Shown: positions 1 through 9,229, counted from the stretch's first letter. The stretch is DNA of 60,105 bases from an uncultured Ferrovum sp. (GCA_903863375.1 CAIPBT010000139.1:1-60105); one strand, 5' to 3'. The notes: generated from the letters alone by a model not told the origin. Numbers and translations: made by a program.

Positions 1-233
1 CCACTGGATGCTGCACCACTGCCGGACAGGGCAGCGCTGACGGCACCAGGGTTTGCCGATCCAGCGGCCCCCGGGACAGCGCCGTTGCCGGCCCCGCCGG
101 CGTCGGCATTCGCAGGTGCCTCAATGGCCACGGCCGCGCTGCTGCCAGCGGACTGAGAGACTGCGGCCGGGTCGCACCACGCCGGTGTGGCGAGCGTCAG
201 CAGGGTCAGCAGATAGAGCGGTTTGCGTGTCAT
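1..233 (-). CDS. Secreted low-complexity protein, 5' part only
   Basis: The gene starts at the ATG complementary to 231-233 and runs off the left edge of the window, so only about 77 residues are visible. It opens with a clear signal peptide (MTRKPLYLLTLLTLATPAWC followed by DPAA). The rest is almost entirely Ala, Gly, Ser, Pro and Val with no recognisable domain. Composition resembles the Ala-rich secreted protein at 20256-20822, but low-complexity sequence makes homology uncertain. It is divergent from the helicase gene at 341. I do not recognise a family and assign no function beyond probable export. Confidence 0.6.
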   Translation of the reverse strand, partial: MTRKPLYLLTLLTLATPAWCDPAAVSQSAGSSAAVAIEAPANADAGGAGNGAVPGAAGSANPGAVSAALSGSGAASS

Positions 234-305
234 ACCCGGAGTGTACGGGAAGCGGCGGCCCTGCGCCATGCTTCTCAAATGCACCGGCAGCCTGAAAAAC
301 TGTAA

Positions 306-334
306 TTGCAATCAATGGGATACCAGACTATAGT
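306..334 (+). promoter_or_regulatory. Sigma-70-type promoter of the helicase gene
   Basis: TTGCAA at 306-311 and TATAGT at 329-334 are separated by exactly 17 bases. Transcription would be expected to begin about seven bases after the -10 box, which is at or beside the GTG start codon at 341. No Shine-Dalgarno sequence lies between them, so the transcript may be leaderless. Confidence 0.5.
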
Positions 335-340
335 GCCGAC

Positions 341-2467
341 GTGGACGAGAGACTGACAACTGACGTAAGCCCGGTCGCGCCGGAAATTGCAGCGGTGCTC
401 GGCGCTGACGGCGTATTTGCCCAAAGTGGCCGTGCGTTCCGTGCCCGCACCGGCCAGCAGGAAATGGCCTCCGCCGTCCTGCGTGCCATGCGCAGCATGC
501 AGGGCCTGATCGTCGAGGCAGGCACGGGCACCGGCAAGACCTTCGCCTATCTGGTGCCGGCCCTGCTCGCCGGCGGCAAGGCGATCATTTCTACCGGCAC
601 CCGAACCCTGCAGGATCAGTTGTTTCATCGCGACCTGCCGCTGGTGAAGGAACTGTTGCGCATCCCGGTCGATATCGCCCTGTTGAAAGGGCGGGCCAAC
701 TATGTCTGCCATCATCACCTGCAACGCACCCTCGGCGAGGGTCGCCTGTCCAGCCGGGAAGAGGCGCGGCAGTTGCGCGAGATCGAACGGTTTGCTGCCG
801 TCAGCGTCACGGGCGACCGTGGCGAGTTGCCGGGGGTGCCCGAAACTGCGGCGATCTGGGGGCAGGTGGCTTCCACCCGCGAGAACTGCCTGGGCAGCGA
901 GTGTGCATTCCACGCCGAGTGCTTTGTGCTGGCGGCACGGCGGCGGGCACAGGAGGCCGACATCGTCGTGGTGAATCACCACCTGTTTTTCGCCGATGTG
1001 ATGCTGAAAGACGAAGGGGCTGGCGAATTGTTGCCGAGCGCCAACACGGTGATCTTTGACGAGGCCCATCAGCTGCCGGAGGTGGCCAGCCTGTTTTTTG
1101 GGGAATCGGTCTCGACCGCACAGCTGCTTGATCTGACCCGCGATGTCCGCGCGGAAGGTCGCACGCTGGCAGGGTTTCCGCCCGAAGCCGAGCGTCTGCT
1201 GGATCGCAGCGACAAGGCCGCCCGCGAGTTACGCCTGGTGTTTCGGGAGCGTGAGGGACGCCATGCCCAGGCCAACGTGGCGGGGCAGGCCGGTTTTGTG
1301 CCGGCCCTGCATGATCTGGTTGCCGCCTTGACCGACCAGCAGCAGATGCTCGATAGCCTGGCAGAACGCAGTGAGGGCATGACCGCCTGTGCCGCCCGCG
1401 GCCAGGATCTGCTGCGGCGGGTGCGAATCTGGCTGGACGGCACGCCGCCGGTGCCCGGCAGTCCAGCGGATGCCGCGCTGGTGGCCGGTTCTGCCGGTGC
1501 CAATGCCAATGCCAATGCCGGGGCAGGGCAGTTCGCCGCAGCCAGTGCCTGGGAAGAATCGTCCGATGACAGCCCGATGGCGTCGCGCGTGCGCTGGCTG
1601 GAACTGTTTCATCAGTCGCTGCACTTGAATTCAACACCCCTGTCCGTGGCGGAATCCTTTCGGCGACAGCTGGCCCAGCCTGGCAAGTCCTGGGTGTTCA
1701 CGTCGGCAACCCTGTCCGTTGGCGGGGACTTCCGCCATTATCAGGAGCAGATGGGACTGGAGGAGGCAGCAACCGGCCGGTGGGACAGCCCCTTCGACTA
1801 CGATGCCCAGGCCCTGTTTTTCGTCCCCGACGGCATGCCACCGCCCAATACACCGGGTTACACCGATGCCGTGGTGCAGACTGCCTTGCCACTGATCGAG
1901 GCCAGCGTTGGTCGGGCCTTTCTGCTGTTCACCAGCTTGCGGGCCCTGGCAGAAGCGCACAGTCTGCTGCGCGAAGCGTTTGCGCAGCGCGGCATCGATC
2001 TGCCCTTGCTGGTGCAGGGAGAAGCCTCGCGCGGCGAACTCCTGGACCGTTTCCGCAGCCTGGGCAATGCCGTCCTGCTCGGCAGTCAGTCCTTCTGGGA
2101 GGGGGTGGATGTGCGCGGCGACGCGCTGTCGCTCGTGATCATCGACAAGCTGCCCTTCGCGGCACCGGACGATCCGGTGCTGGCGGCGCGTCTTGCCGAA
2201 ATCACCCGGAAAGGGGGCAATGCGTTCATGGACTATCAGCTGCCGCAGGCGGTGATCACGCTCAAGCAGGGTGCCGGGCGCCTGATCCGGGACGAAAACG
2301 ACCAGGGCGTGCTGGTGATTTGTGATCCGCGGCTGCTGACCAAACCGTACGGTCGCAAGATCTGGCGCAGTTTGCCGCCGATGCGCCGCACGCGCGATCC
2401 GGCCGTGGCGGCACAGTTCCTGGCTACGCTGCGTCCGACATCGTCGGCGACGCTGACGGCCGACTGA
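341..2467 (+). CDS. yoaA: YoaA/DinG-family Fe-S ATP-dependent DNA helicase
   Basis: 708-residue XPD-like superfamily 2 helicase, expected to unwind damaged DNA 5' to 3' during repair. Walker A is GTGTGK at residues 61-66 and the DEAH box at 240-243 continues as DEAHQLPEV, which fits YoaA better than DinG. Four cysteines at 123, 183, 188 and 194 are placed to hold the 4Fe-4S cluster. C-terminal helicase motifs include FTSATLS, SFWEGVDVRGD and QGAGRLIRD. An Ala/Asn-rich stretch near residue 390 is a small low-complexity insert. The start is GTG; the N-terminus from VAPEI onward matches the family's usual beginning. The 3' end overlaps the convergent envZ gene by 44 bases. Confidence 0.92.
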   Translation: MDERLTTDVSPVAPEIAAVLGADGVFAQSGRAFRARTGQQEMASAVLRAMRSMQGLIVEAGTGTGKTFAYLVPALLAGGKAIISTGTRTLQDQLFHRDLPLVKELLRIPVDIALLKGRANYVCHHHLQRTLGEGRLSSREEARQLREIERFAAVSVTGDRGELPGVPETAAIWGQVASTRENCLGSECAFHAECFVLAARRRAQEADIVVVNHHLFFADVMLKDEGAGELLPSANTVIFDEAHQLPEVASLFFGESVSTAQLLDLTRDVRAEGRTLAGFPPEAERLLDRSDKAARELRLVFREREGRHAQANVAGQAGFVPALHDLVAALTDQQQMLDSLAERSEGMTACAARGQDLLRRVRIWLDGTPPVPGSPADAALVAGSAGANANANAGAGQFAAASAWEESSDDSPMASRVRWLELFHQSLHLNSTPLSVAESFRRQLAQPGKSWVFTSATLSVGGDFRHYQEQMGLEEAATGRWDSPFDYDAQALFFVPDGMPPPNTPGYTDAVVQTALPLIEASVGRAFLLFTSLRALAEAHSLLREAFAQRGIDLPLLVQGEASRGELLDRFRSLGNAVLLGSQSFWEGVDVRGDALSLVIIDKLPFAAPDDPVLAARLAEITRKGGNAFMDYQLPQAVITLKQGAGRLIRDENDQGVLVICDPRLLTKPYGRKIWRSLPPMRRTRDPAVAAQFLATLRPTSSATLTAD

Positions 2468-3773
2468 GCACGAAGTCGACCCGGGCTTCCAGGCCGCCGC
2501 CCTGGCGCGGCAGCAGCTGCAGGCGACCCTGATGGTTGCGGGCGATACGGTCGACGATGGCCAGTCCGAGACCCGCTCCGGCAGGCCCCGTGCGCGAGGC
2601 ATCCAGCCGGGTGAATGGCTGCACCAGACGGGTTGCCTGATCGGGTGGAATGCCCGGGCCACGGTCGAGTACCGCAAGGCGCAGCCCCTCCGGTGTCCGA
2701 CAGGCGCGCAGTGTGATGTGCGGACCGGCGTAGCGTCGCGCGTTTTCCACAAGGTTGTTGATCAGTCGCTCCAGGGCCGGCCGGCGCATGGGCATCCGGA
2801 GGTCGCCGGCAAACTCGGTCACGACACTGCAACCGTGTGCACGGGCACGCTCCGCGCAGTCCTGCAGCAGATTGGCCAGGTCCTCCTCGACGTTCGGATG
2901 CACCTTGATGTCGCGGGCGAAATCGAGAAACTGGCCGATCGTGCGGTCGATCTCCTCAATGTCGTCCACCAGTGCCTCGCGGTCCTGGGTTGATTCGGCA
3001 GCCAGCATCTCCACCGCCAGGCGCAGCCGGGCCAGCGGGGTGCGCAGGTCGTGCGACACGCCGGCCAGCAGCAAGGCGCGCTCGTCGCCAGCTTGCGTCA
3101 GGGCCCCTGCCATGCGATCAACCGCCTCGGCGAGATCCGATACCTCGGCCGGGCCTTCTGGTGCGCGGGTTGGCACCACCTCGTCGCCGCGGCTCAGGCG
3201 CAGGATGTTCTCCTGGATGGCCCGCAACGGCTGATTGATCCGGCGCACGGTGAACCACGCCACGGCAACGGCCAGCACCAGGCTGCTGGCCAGCAGCAAG
3301 GCAGCGCTCATGGGAAAGGCGCGGTCGAAGCGGGTCCGTTCGAAACGTACCCACCAGTCGCCCCCGTCCACCGGCAGACGGATCCAGACCCGCTGCGGTG
3401 TGCGTCGCCCTTCAACGTAGACGCGGGCCTTGGCGGACAGGCGCTCCTGCAGCCGTTGTTCCAGCTGCTGCAGCCGGCTGGCGTCTGCCGGACCGACATC
3501 GGCAGGCAGGGTTAGGGTGGCGCCGGGTACCACCTGGTAACCGCTGGATTCACTGATCTGCACGGCATAGTCGGCACGTGCCGCCGGCGGCAAGGCGCGC
3601 AGGGCCAGTCCGATTGCCGTGATGTTGTTGCTACCGACGCGCACGATCGACCGTGAAAATTCGTCGCTGACGAAGTAACGAAACACCATCTGGGTGGCGA
3701 TCTCTGTCAGCGCCACCGTCAGGATCAGCACCAGGATGGTCCTGCCGAGCAGGGTACGCGGCAACAGGGTCAT
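2424..3773 (-). CDS. envZ: EnvZ-type osmosensor histidine kinase
   Basis: 449-residue inner-membrane sensor kinase partnered with the OmpR-type regulator just upstream (39-base gap, same strand). Membrane helices lie at about 11-30 and 155-174 with a periplasmic loop of roughly 120 residues between them. A HAMP linker (about 175-228) leads to the dimerisation/phosphoacceptor helix with His241 in GVSHDLRTPLARLRL. The ATPase domain shows NNLVENARRYA, DRGPGIPP and GAGLGLAIV. By family, it phosphorylates and dephosphorylates OmpR in response to osmolarity or envelope state. Its stop codon lies inside the convergent helicase gene. Confidence 0.92.
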   Translation of the reverse strand: MTLLPRTLLGRTILVLILTVALTEIATQMVFRYFVSDEFSRSIVRVGSNNITAIGLALRALPPAARADYAVQISESSGYQVVPGATLTLPADVGPADASRLQQLEQRLQERLSAKARVYVEGRRTPQRVWIRLPVDGGDWWVRFERTRFDRAFPMSAALLLASSLVLAVAVAWFTVRRINQPLRAIQENILRLSRGDEVVPTRAPEGPAEVSDLAEAVDRMAGALTQAGDERALLLAGVSHDLRTPLARLRLAVEMLAAESTQDREALVDDIEEIDRTIGQFLDFARDIKVHPNVEEDLANLLQDCAERARAHGCSVVTEFAGDLRMPMRRPALERLINNLVENARRYAGPHITLRACRTPEGLRLAVLDRGPGIPPDQATRLVQPFTRLDASRTGPAGAGLGLAIVDRIARNHQGRLQLLPRQGGGLEARVDFVLSRPSASPTMSDAA

Positions 3774-3812
3774 CGGTCGATGGCTGCGGCGGCGGCCTGA
3801 CGGCGCACGGCG

Positions 3813-4568
3813 TCAGGCATCCGGAACAAAGACGTATCCGAAGCCCCAGATGGTCTGGATGTGGCGGGGGTGCGAGGAATCCTGTTCAATCAGCCGACGC
3901 AGTCGGGAGATCTGCACATCGATGCTGCGATCAAAAATCTCATGGTCGCGTCCGCGTGCCATGTCCATCAGCCGTTCGCGGGACAGCGGTTCGCGCGGAT
4001 GGGTGGCCAGCACCTTCAACAGCGAGAACTCACCGCTGGTCAGAGGCACATCCACGTTGTCGCGCCGCAATTGGCGGGTGGCCAAGTGCAGCACGAAGTT
4101 GCCGAAGCGCACCTCCTGCTGTCCGTCGACACTCGGCGCGGAGGGCAAGGCCGGCGGTGGCTGCCGCCGCATCACGGCATTGATCCGGGCCACCAGTTCG
4201 CGCGGATTGAATGGCTTGGCCAGATAGTCGTCGGCGCCCATTTCGAGTCCGACGATGCGATCGACTTCGTCCCCCTTGGCTGTCAGCATGATGATCGGGA
4301 TGCGGTTCTCACCTGCGCGCAGGCGACGGCAGATGGTCAGCCCGTCCTCTCCCGGCAGCATCAAGTCCAGCACGATCAGGTCGAACGGTTCGCGCGCCAG
4401 CAGCCGATCCATGAAGGGGGCATCCGGCGCAGCGTCCACCGTGAAACCCTGTTCCGACAGATAGCGCCGCAACAGTTCACGCAAACGCATGTCATCGTCC
4501 ACCACCAGCACGCGCACCTTGCGGCGGGCTGCCGGATCGTCGACGGGTTTTTCCTTCGCGATAGCCAT
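3813..4568 (-). CDS. ompR: OmpR-type DNA-binding response regulator
   Basis: 251-residue two-domain regulator. The receiver domain (about 18-130) has the acidic cluster DDD at 24-26, phosphoacceptor Asp68 in VLDLMLPGEDG, and the conserved Lys in AKPFNPRE. The C-terminal winged helix (about 150-248) ends in the usual RRLIEQDSSHPRHIQTIWGF-type segment. It is the first gene of an ompR-envZ operon. An AGGA element six bases before the ATG serves as ribosome binding site. It is divergent from the phosphatase at 4644, leaving about 75 bases for both promoters. Confidence 0.94.
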   Translation of the reverse strand: MAIAKEKPVDDPAARRKVRVLVVDDDMRLRELLRRYLSEQGFTVDAAPDAPFMDRLLAREPFDLIVLDLMLPGEDGLTICRRLRAGENRIPIIMLTAKGDEVDRIVGLEMGADDYLAKPFNPRELVARINAVMRRQPPPALPSAPSVDGQQEVRFGNFVLHLATRQLRRDNVDVPLTSGEFSLLKVLATHPREPLSRERLMDMARGRDHEIFDRSIDVQISRLRRLIEQDSSHPRHIQTIWGFGYVFVPDA

Positions 4569-4643
4569 TGCGCTATCCTAGAGCGGGGTGGGGCTTTCAG
4601 CCACCGCATTTTGTAACACCGTATTGCCTTGCAGGCGTCACGC

Positions 4644-5612
4644 ATGACTTCCTTTCGCTCTCTTTCCCGTCTGGCCTGGTTGGCCGTGATGTCGCTCGCC
4701 GGTTGCAGCACGGATCATGCCGCGCCCACCGGGGGCGCTGGGGCCCTCGCGCCAGCGTCCGACGGGCCGGCGGCGCTGGTGCGTCGGCTGGAGAAAGCCG
4801 GCATGCCGCCCCGTCTGCTGATCGCCGCCGACATTGGGCAATGTGACCGGTCCGGCAAGTCCCGTCCGGAAACGCGCGCCACGGCCGCCCTGCTGGAAGA
4901 CCGGCCGGGCCTGGTGATTGCGGCTGGCGACCTTGCCTATCCCGATGGCAAGGCCCTTGACTTTGCCAACTGCTACGACCCGGCCTGGGGCAGCGCGCGG
5001 GCCCGGACGCTGCCTGCGCCGGGCAATCACGAGTATCACGTGGCCGGTGCCCCGGCCTATTTTGAGTACTTCGGCGCGCAGGCCGGCGATCCGGCCGCCG
5101 GCTGGTACAGCGTCAACTTCCATGGCTGGCATCTGGTCGCGCTGAACAGCAATCTGCCGGCGGAGGAGGGCTCCGCCCAGCTGGCGTGGCTGCGTCAGGA
5201 CCTGGCCAGCCGCCCCGCCGGGTGTCTGCTGGCGTTCTGGCACCATCCGCGGTTCAGCAGCGGCGGCCATGGCAACAACACCAGCATGGCAGCCGCCTGG
5301 CGGGTGCTGGCTCAGGCTGGGGCGGATCTGGTGCTGAACGGGCACGATCACGACTATGAACGCTTTGCACCCCAGGATGCCGAGGGCCATGCCGATCCGC
5401 ATGGCACGCGCGAGCTGGTGGTTGGGTCGGGGGGCGCAGAGCTCACCCCGTTCCTGATCGTGAAGGACAACAGCGAAGTCCGGAACAATGTCACCTACGG
5501 CATTCTCGAACTGGATCTGCGGCGTGACGGGTTCGATTGGCGCTTCCTCGGAACGGATGGCGCCGAATTCGAGGACCGCGGCACGGGAATCTGCCACCAG
5601 CCGGGCGCCTGA
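4644..5612 (+). CDS. Lipoprotein calcineurin-like metallophosphoesterase
   Basis: 322 residues from the ATG at 4644; an in-frame TTG at 4629 is possible but places extra residues before the signal peptide. The N-terminus ends in the lipobox LAGC, so the mature protein should be membrane-anchored outside the cytoplasm. Dinuclear metal-site motifs are present in order: AADIGQ, AAGDLAYPDG, GNHEYH, WHHPRFS and GHDHDYERF. This pattern resembles purple-acid-phosphatase-like secreted phosphatases. Substrate is unknown. It ends two bases before tsaB and may be co-transcribed with it. Confidence 0.85.
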   Translation: MTSFRSLSRLAWLAVMSLAGCSTDHAAPTGGAGALAPASDGPAALVRRLEKAGMPPRLLIAADIGQCDRSGKSRPETRATAALLEDRPGLVIAAGDLAYPDGKALDFANCYDPAWGSARARTLPAPGNHEYHVAGAPAYFEYFGAQAGDPAAGWYSVNFHGWHLVALNSNLPAEEGSAQLAWLRQDLASRPAGCLLAFWHHPRFSSGGHGNNTSMAAAWRVLAQAGADLVLNGHDHDYERFAPQDAEGHADPHGTRELVVGSGGAELTPFLIVKDNSEVRNNVTYGILELDLRRDGFDWRFLGTDGAEFEDRGTGICHQPGA

Positions 5613-5614
5613 CC

Positions 5615-6412
5615 ATGCGGGTGCTGGCCCTGGAGAGCGCGTCCCGGTTGTGTTCGGTGGCCCTGATGATCGACGGGCGAGTCGAATGGCGCCTGGCTGC
5701 GGACGACGCGCGCAATTCCGAGGTGCTGCTGCCGCTGGCGCGAGCCTTGCTGGCTGAGGCGGATGTCGCGCTGAGCAGCCTGGATGGCATCGCCTTTGGC
5801 GCTGGCCCGGGCGCCTTTACCGGATTGCGGGTCGCCTGTGGCGTGGCGCAGGGACTGGCGTTCGGCGCCGACCTGCCGGTGGTGGGAGTGGGATCGCTGG
5901 ATCTGATCGCCGAGTCGGTGCGTTCGGCCGTGGTGCCGACTGCTGAGGTCCCTGACCTTGCGGCCCCGGTGGCAGGCGCCGCGACAGGGGCAACGGCAGC
6001 CGCCGATGCTGGCGCAGCGCCCCTGCGCGTGCTGAGCGCGCTCGATGCGCGCATGGGTGAGGTGTACTGGGCCACCCTGGAAGCCGCCGGTCCCGACTGG
6101 CGCACCCTGGCCGGACCGGCGCTCTGCCGGCCGGAAGCGGTGCCTGTGCCGACGGGGCAGGGCTGGCTGGGCGCGGGCGAGGCCTTTGTCCTGTTCCGCG
6201 AGGTGCTGGAAGCGCAGCTGACCGGACACTGTGTCTGGGTCGCATCGGCCGATCTGCTGCCGCGTGCCGACCGGCTGGCGCGTCTCGGGCAGCATCGCCT
6301 GGCGCATGGCCAGGGCATGGCGCCCGAGCACGCGCATCCCATTTATGTGCGCGACAAGGTGGCGCAGACTGAACAGGAGCGACGTACCGCAGCGACGCCT
6401 AAATCGGCATGA
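5615..6412 (+). CDS. tsaB: tRNA t6A biosynthesis protein TsaB
   Basis: 265-residue ASKHA-fold partner of TsaD, needed to make threonylcarbamoyladenosine at position 37 of ANN-decoding tRNAs. The N-terminus MRVLALESASRLCSVAL and the motif GAGPGAFTGLRVACGVAQGLA are diagnostic. I chose the ATG at 5615, just after the preceding stop, because the family begins at this MxxLALE sequence; longer in-frame starts overlap the phosphatase gene. An Ala/Gly/Thr-rich insert lies near residues 110-135. The stop overlaps rimI as ATGA. Confidence 0.93.
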   Translation: MRVLALESASRLCSVALMIDGRVEWRLAADDARNSEVLLPLARALLAEADVALSSLDGIAFGAGPGAFTGLRVACGVAQGLAFGADLPVVGVGSLDLIAESVRSAVVPTAEVPDLAAPVAGAATGATAAADAGAAPLRVLSALDARMGEVYWATLEAAGPDWRTLAGPALCRPEAVPVPTGQGWLGAGEAFVLFREVLEAQLTGHCVWVASADLLPRADRLARLGQHRLAHGQGMAPEHAHPIYVRDKVAQTEQERRTAATPKSA

Positions 6413-6876
6413 GCGCACGCCCGCAAAGCCCGGTCGACGAGGTGGTGATCGCGGAGCGAGATCTGCCTGAGGTCGCTGCCATCGAGGCGCAGGCTTACGC
6501 GTTTCCCTGGACACCCGGCAACCTGCGCGATTCCCTGCGCGCCGGGCATCTGTTTCTTGGTCTGCGACAGCACGGTGTGCTCCTGGCCTATGCCATCGTC
6601 ATGCCAGTGCTGGACGAAGCCCACCTGCTCAACCTGACCGTGGATCCGCGCCGGCAGGGCGAAGGCATTGGACGCCGCATGTTGTTGTGCAGCATGCGCG
6701 TGGCTGCCACCCAACTCGCTGCGCGCAGCATGCTGCTGGAGGTCCGGCCCAGCAATGCTGTGGCCCTGTCGTTGTATTCCGGTCTCGGTTTTGCGCAGAT
6801 CGGCCTGCGTCGACAGTACTATCCCGCCGAGCACGGGCGCGAAGACGCCCTGGTACTGCGCCGGGGCTTGCCGTGA
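6409..6876 (+). CDS. rimI: Ribosomal protein S18 alanine N-acetyltransferase RimI
   Basis: 155-residue GNAT-fold enzyme that acetylates the N-terminal alanine of S18. The acetyl-CoA-binding signature appears as RRQGEGIGRRML after LLNLTVDPR, and the C-terminal part has the typical NAVALSLYSGLGF followed by RRQYYP. Start and stop overlap the neighbouring genes by four bases each, so tsaB-rimI-UDG are probably translationally coupled, the usual order in betaproteobacteria. Confidence 0.93.
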   Translation: MSARPQSPVDEVVIAERDLPEVAAIEAQAYAFPWTPGNLRDSLRAGHLFLGLRQHGVLLAYAIVMPVLDEAHLLNLTVDPRRQGEGIGRRMLLCSMRVAATQLAARSMLLEVRPSNAVALSLYSGLGFAQIGLRRQYYPAEHGREDALVLRRGLP

Positions 6877-7721
6877 TCCAGCAGGATGCCCGCTGGTGGC
6901 GTGAACTGGGGGTGCAGATCGAGGGCCTGTTGCCGGCAGGCGCAGATGTCACGGCACCGCCCGCCGCGAAAGTGCTGCCGCAACGCCAGGTTCCGCCGGC
7001 CCCGGCCGGGATCCGGAACGAGGCGCAGCGTCGCGGGCCATCGCTGCCACCAGTAAGTCGGGTCGCGCCGCAACGGCCGCTGGCACCCGAGCCAGCGACG
7101 CCCACTGATTCCGCGCGCGCAGGCCGGATCGCCGGGCTCGCCTGGGCGCAGCTGCCAGAGGCGATTGCGGCCTGCACTGCCTGCAGTCTATGCCGGCACC
7201 GGCAACACAGCGTGCCCGGGGCAGGGGGCGCTGCCGCGCCCTGGTTGTTCGTTGCGGACGGCCCGGATGCAGGTGACGATGCCACAGGTGCCGTGCTGGG
7301 TGGCAGCGCCGGAGCGCTGTTCGACAACATGCTGGTCGCGCTCGGTCTGGCGCGCGGCGACCAGGTGTTCATTACCCAGGCGCTGAAGTGCCGTCTGCCG
7401 GAAGATCGTCAGCCAGACGGCGGCCAGGTAGCGGCCTGCCTGCCGTTCCTCGAACGTCAGATTGCCCTGCTGCAACCTGCCGTGATTGTGGCGTTGGGCA
7501 AGACTGCCGCACAGGCACTGTTGGGCAGCAACTTCAACGTCCGCAGCCTGCGCGGCAGGGCGCACAACCGGGACGGACTGCCTGTGGTGGTCACCTTCCA
7601 CCCCGCCTTCCTGCTCGACAATCCGGCTGAAAAGGCGCGCAGCTGGGAAGACCTGTGCCTGGCGCGCTCGCTGGTGCAGGCGGCTGGCGCGCGGGGCAGC
7701 CAACCGCACGCTGCAGTCTGA
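6873..7721 (+). CDS. Uracil-DNA glycosylase-family protein (family 4-like, altered motif 1)
   Basis: 282 residues from the GTG that overlaps the rimI stop. A Pro-rich N-terminal region of about 90 residues precedes a family-4-like UDG domain. Cysteines in CTACSLC, ALKCRLPEDRQP and the following ACLPFLERQI could bind a 4Fe-4S cluster. Motif 2 is HPAFLLDNPAEK, close to the family pattern. Motif 1, normally GEAPG or GEGPG, reads ADGPD at residues 128-132, so glycosylase activity is uncertain. By context it belongs to the tsaB-rimI operon. Confidence 0.82.
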   Translation: MIQQDARWWRELGVQIEGLLPAGADVTAPPAAKVLPQRQVPPAPAGIRNEAQRRGPSLPPVSRVAPQRPLAPEPATPTDSARAGRIAGLAWAQLPEAIAACTACSLCRHRQHSVPGAGGAAAPWLFVADGPDAGDDATGAVLGGSAGALFDNMLVALGLARGDQVFITQALKCRLPEDRQPDGGQVAACLPFLERQIALLQPAVIVALGKTAAQALLGSNFNVRSLRGRAHNRDGLPVVVTFHPAFLLDNPAEKARSWEDLCLARSLVQAAGARGSQPHAAV

Positions 7722-7769
7722 ACCGCTGTCAGTCTGCGGCTCAGCGCCGGAGGTTGGCGGCTTGGTCGC

Positions 7770-9071
7770 TCACGCGTAAACGGTGTGGCGGTATCGGCGC
7801 CACAACCATGCCATCAGCCCGCTGATGAAGCCTCCGAGCAGGATCACCGATACCCACAGCGCCGATTCTTCTGGCGAGAAGGCCCGCCCCAGCAGGTGCT
7901 CAAGTCCCACACCCTGCAACGCGGTGTGAATCGGCTCCTGCGCGCGCAAGATGCCGGCGTAAGCCCCCAGCATGACCAGAATGCTCAGGTTCTCATTGAA
8001 GTTCTGCACGGCAATGCTGTGACCGGCGCCCATCAGCTGGTGGCCACGGTGTTGCAGCAGGGCATTCATCGGCACCACAAAGAAGCCGCTGGCAGCACCG
8101 GCCAGCACCAGCAGCACTATGGCCGGCACCTGGGTGTGCACCATCAGCATGGTCAGGATGATGCCACCCATGGCGATGCCGACCGGCAGTACCGACAGCG
8201 AGCGCTCCAGCTTCACCAGGCGCGCTGCGACAATCGCACCGATCGCGATTCCTACCGCCGACCAGGCGGTGAGCTGGGTGGCTTTCTCAAGACTCAGATC
8301 CAGATTCTGGTCTGCCCACACCAGCACGATCAGTCGGATGCTGGCACCCACGCCCCAGAACAGGGTGGTGACGGCCAGCGACACCTTGCCCAGCGGATCC
8401 CGCCACAGGCGCAACAGGCACTGCCAGAAGTCCGTCAGCAGGAACCAGGGCGTGCGGCGGGCGGGCGCGTGGTCTATCGCCACCGCCGGAATGTACAGGT
8501 TGACGAAGGCGGCACACAGGTACAGCACGGTCAGCACCAGCAGCGAGAAGCGCGCGGGCGACAGGTCGAGATGCAGGTTTGCGAGCATCAGGTCATGCAG
8601 GTGATCCAGCGCCGGATTGTCCGGGCTCAGCAGCTTGCCGCCAATCACGGCCCCAAGGATGATCGCCAGCACCGTGAGGCCCTCCATCCAGCTGTTGGCC
8701 ACCACCAGTTGGGAGGGGGCCAGGTACTCGGTCAGAATGCCGTACTTGGCCGGCGAGTAGGCGGCTGCGCCAAGGCCCACCACGGCATAGGCCAGCATGG
8801 GATGCACACCGGCGAGCATGGCGAGGCAGCCGCACAACTTGATCGCGTTGCTGATCAGCATCACCTTGCCCTTTGGCAGGGCATCGGAAAACGCCCCGAC
8901 AAAGGGTGCCAGTGCGATGTAGGACACCACGAAAAACTGCTGCAGGATCGGGGTGAATTCGGGTGGCGCGTCCAGTTCACCCAACAGTGCGATGGCGGCA
9001 AACAACAGGGCGTTGTCGGCCAGCGCAGAGAGAAACTGGGCAAGGAGAATGATGTAGAAACCGAGATTCAT
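7770..9071 (-). CDS. lplT: Lysophospholipid transporter LplT (MFS)
   Basis: 433-residue integral membrane protein with about 12 predicted helices. The start FYIILLAQFLSALADNALLFAAIALL and the internal AAYSPAKYGILTEYL are typical of LplT, which flips lysophosphatidylethanolamine inward for re-acylation. In many bacteria the acyltransferase partner is fused or adjacent; no aas-like gene is seen here. It is convergent with the UDG gene (48-base gap) and divergent from the hydrolase at 9230. Confidence 0.9.
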   Translation of the reverse strand: MNLGFYIILLAQFLSALADNALLFAAIALLGELDAPPEFTPILQQFFVVSYIALAPFVGAFSDALPKGKVMLISNAIKLCGCLAMLAGVHPMLAYAVVGLGAAAYSPAKYGILTEYLAPSQLVVANSWMEGLTVLAIILGAVIGGKLLSPDNPALDHLHDLMLANLHLDLSPARFSLLVLTVLYLCAAFVNLYIPAVAIDHAPARRTPWFLLTDFWQCLLRLWRDPLGKVSLAVTTLFWGVGASIRLIVLVWADQNLDLSLEKATQLTAWSAVGIAIGAIVAARLVKLERSLSVLPVGIAMGGIILTMLMVHTQVPAIVLLVLAGAASGFFVVPMNALLQHRGHQLMGAGHSIAVQNFNENLSILVMLGAYAGILRAQEPIHTALQGVGLEHLLGRAFSPEESALWVSVILLGGFISGLMAWLWRRYRHTVYA

Positions 9072-9229
9072 CAGGCAGGATCATCAGGAGCAATGCTGTT
9101 ATAGCATGGAAACCCTGATCCTCGACGCAGTGGTGCGCGATACCATGCGGTGACATGGCGGCAGACCAGCGACGGCAGCCTGCGCTGCTGCCGTGCAACA
9201 CAACGCCCCTCACGAGATCGCGCACGCGC

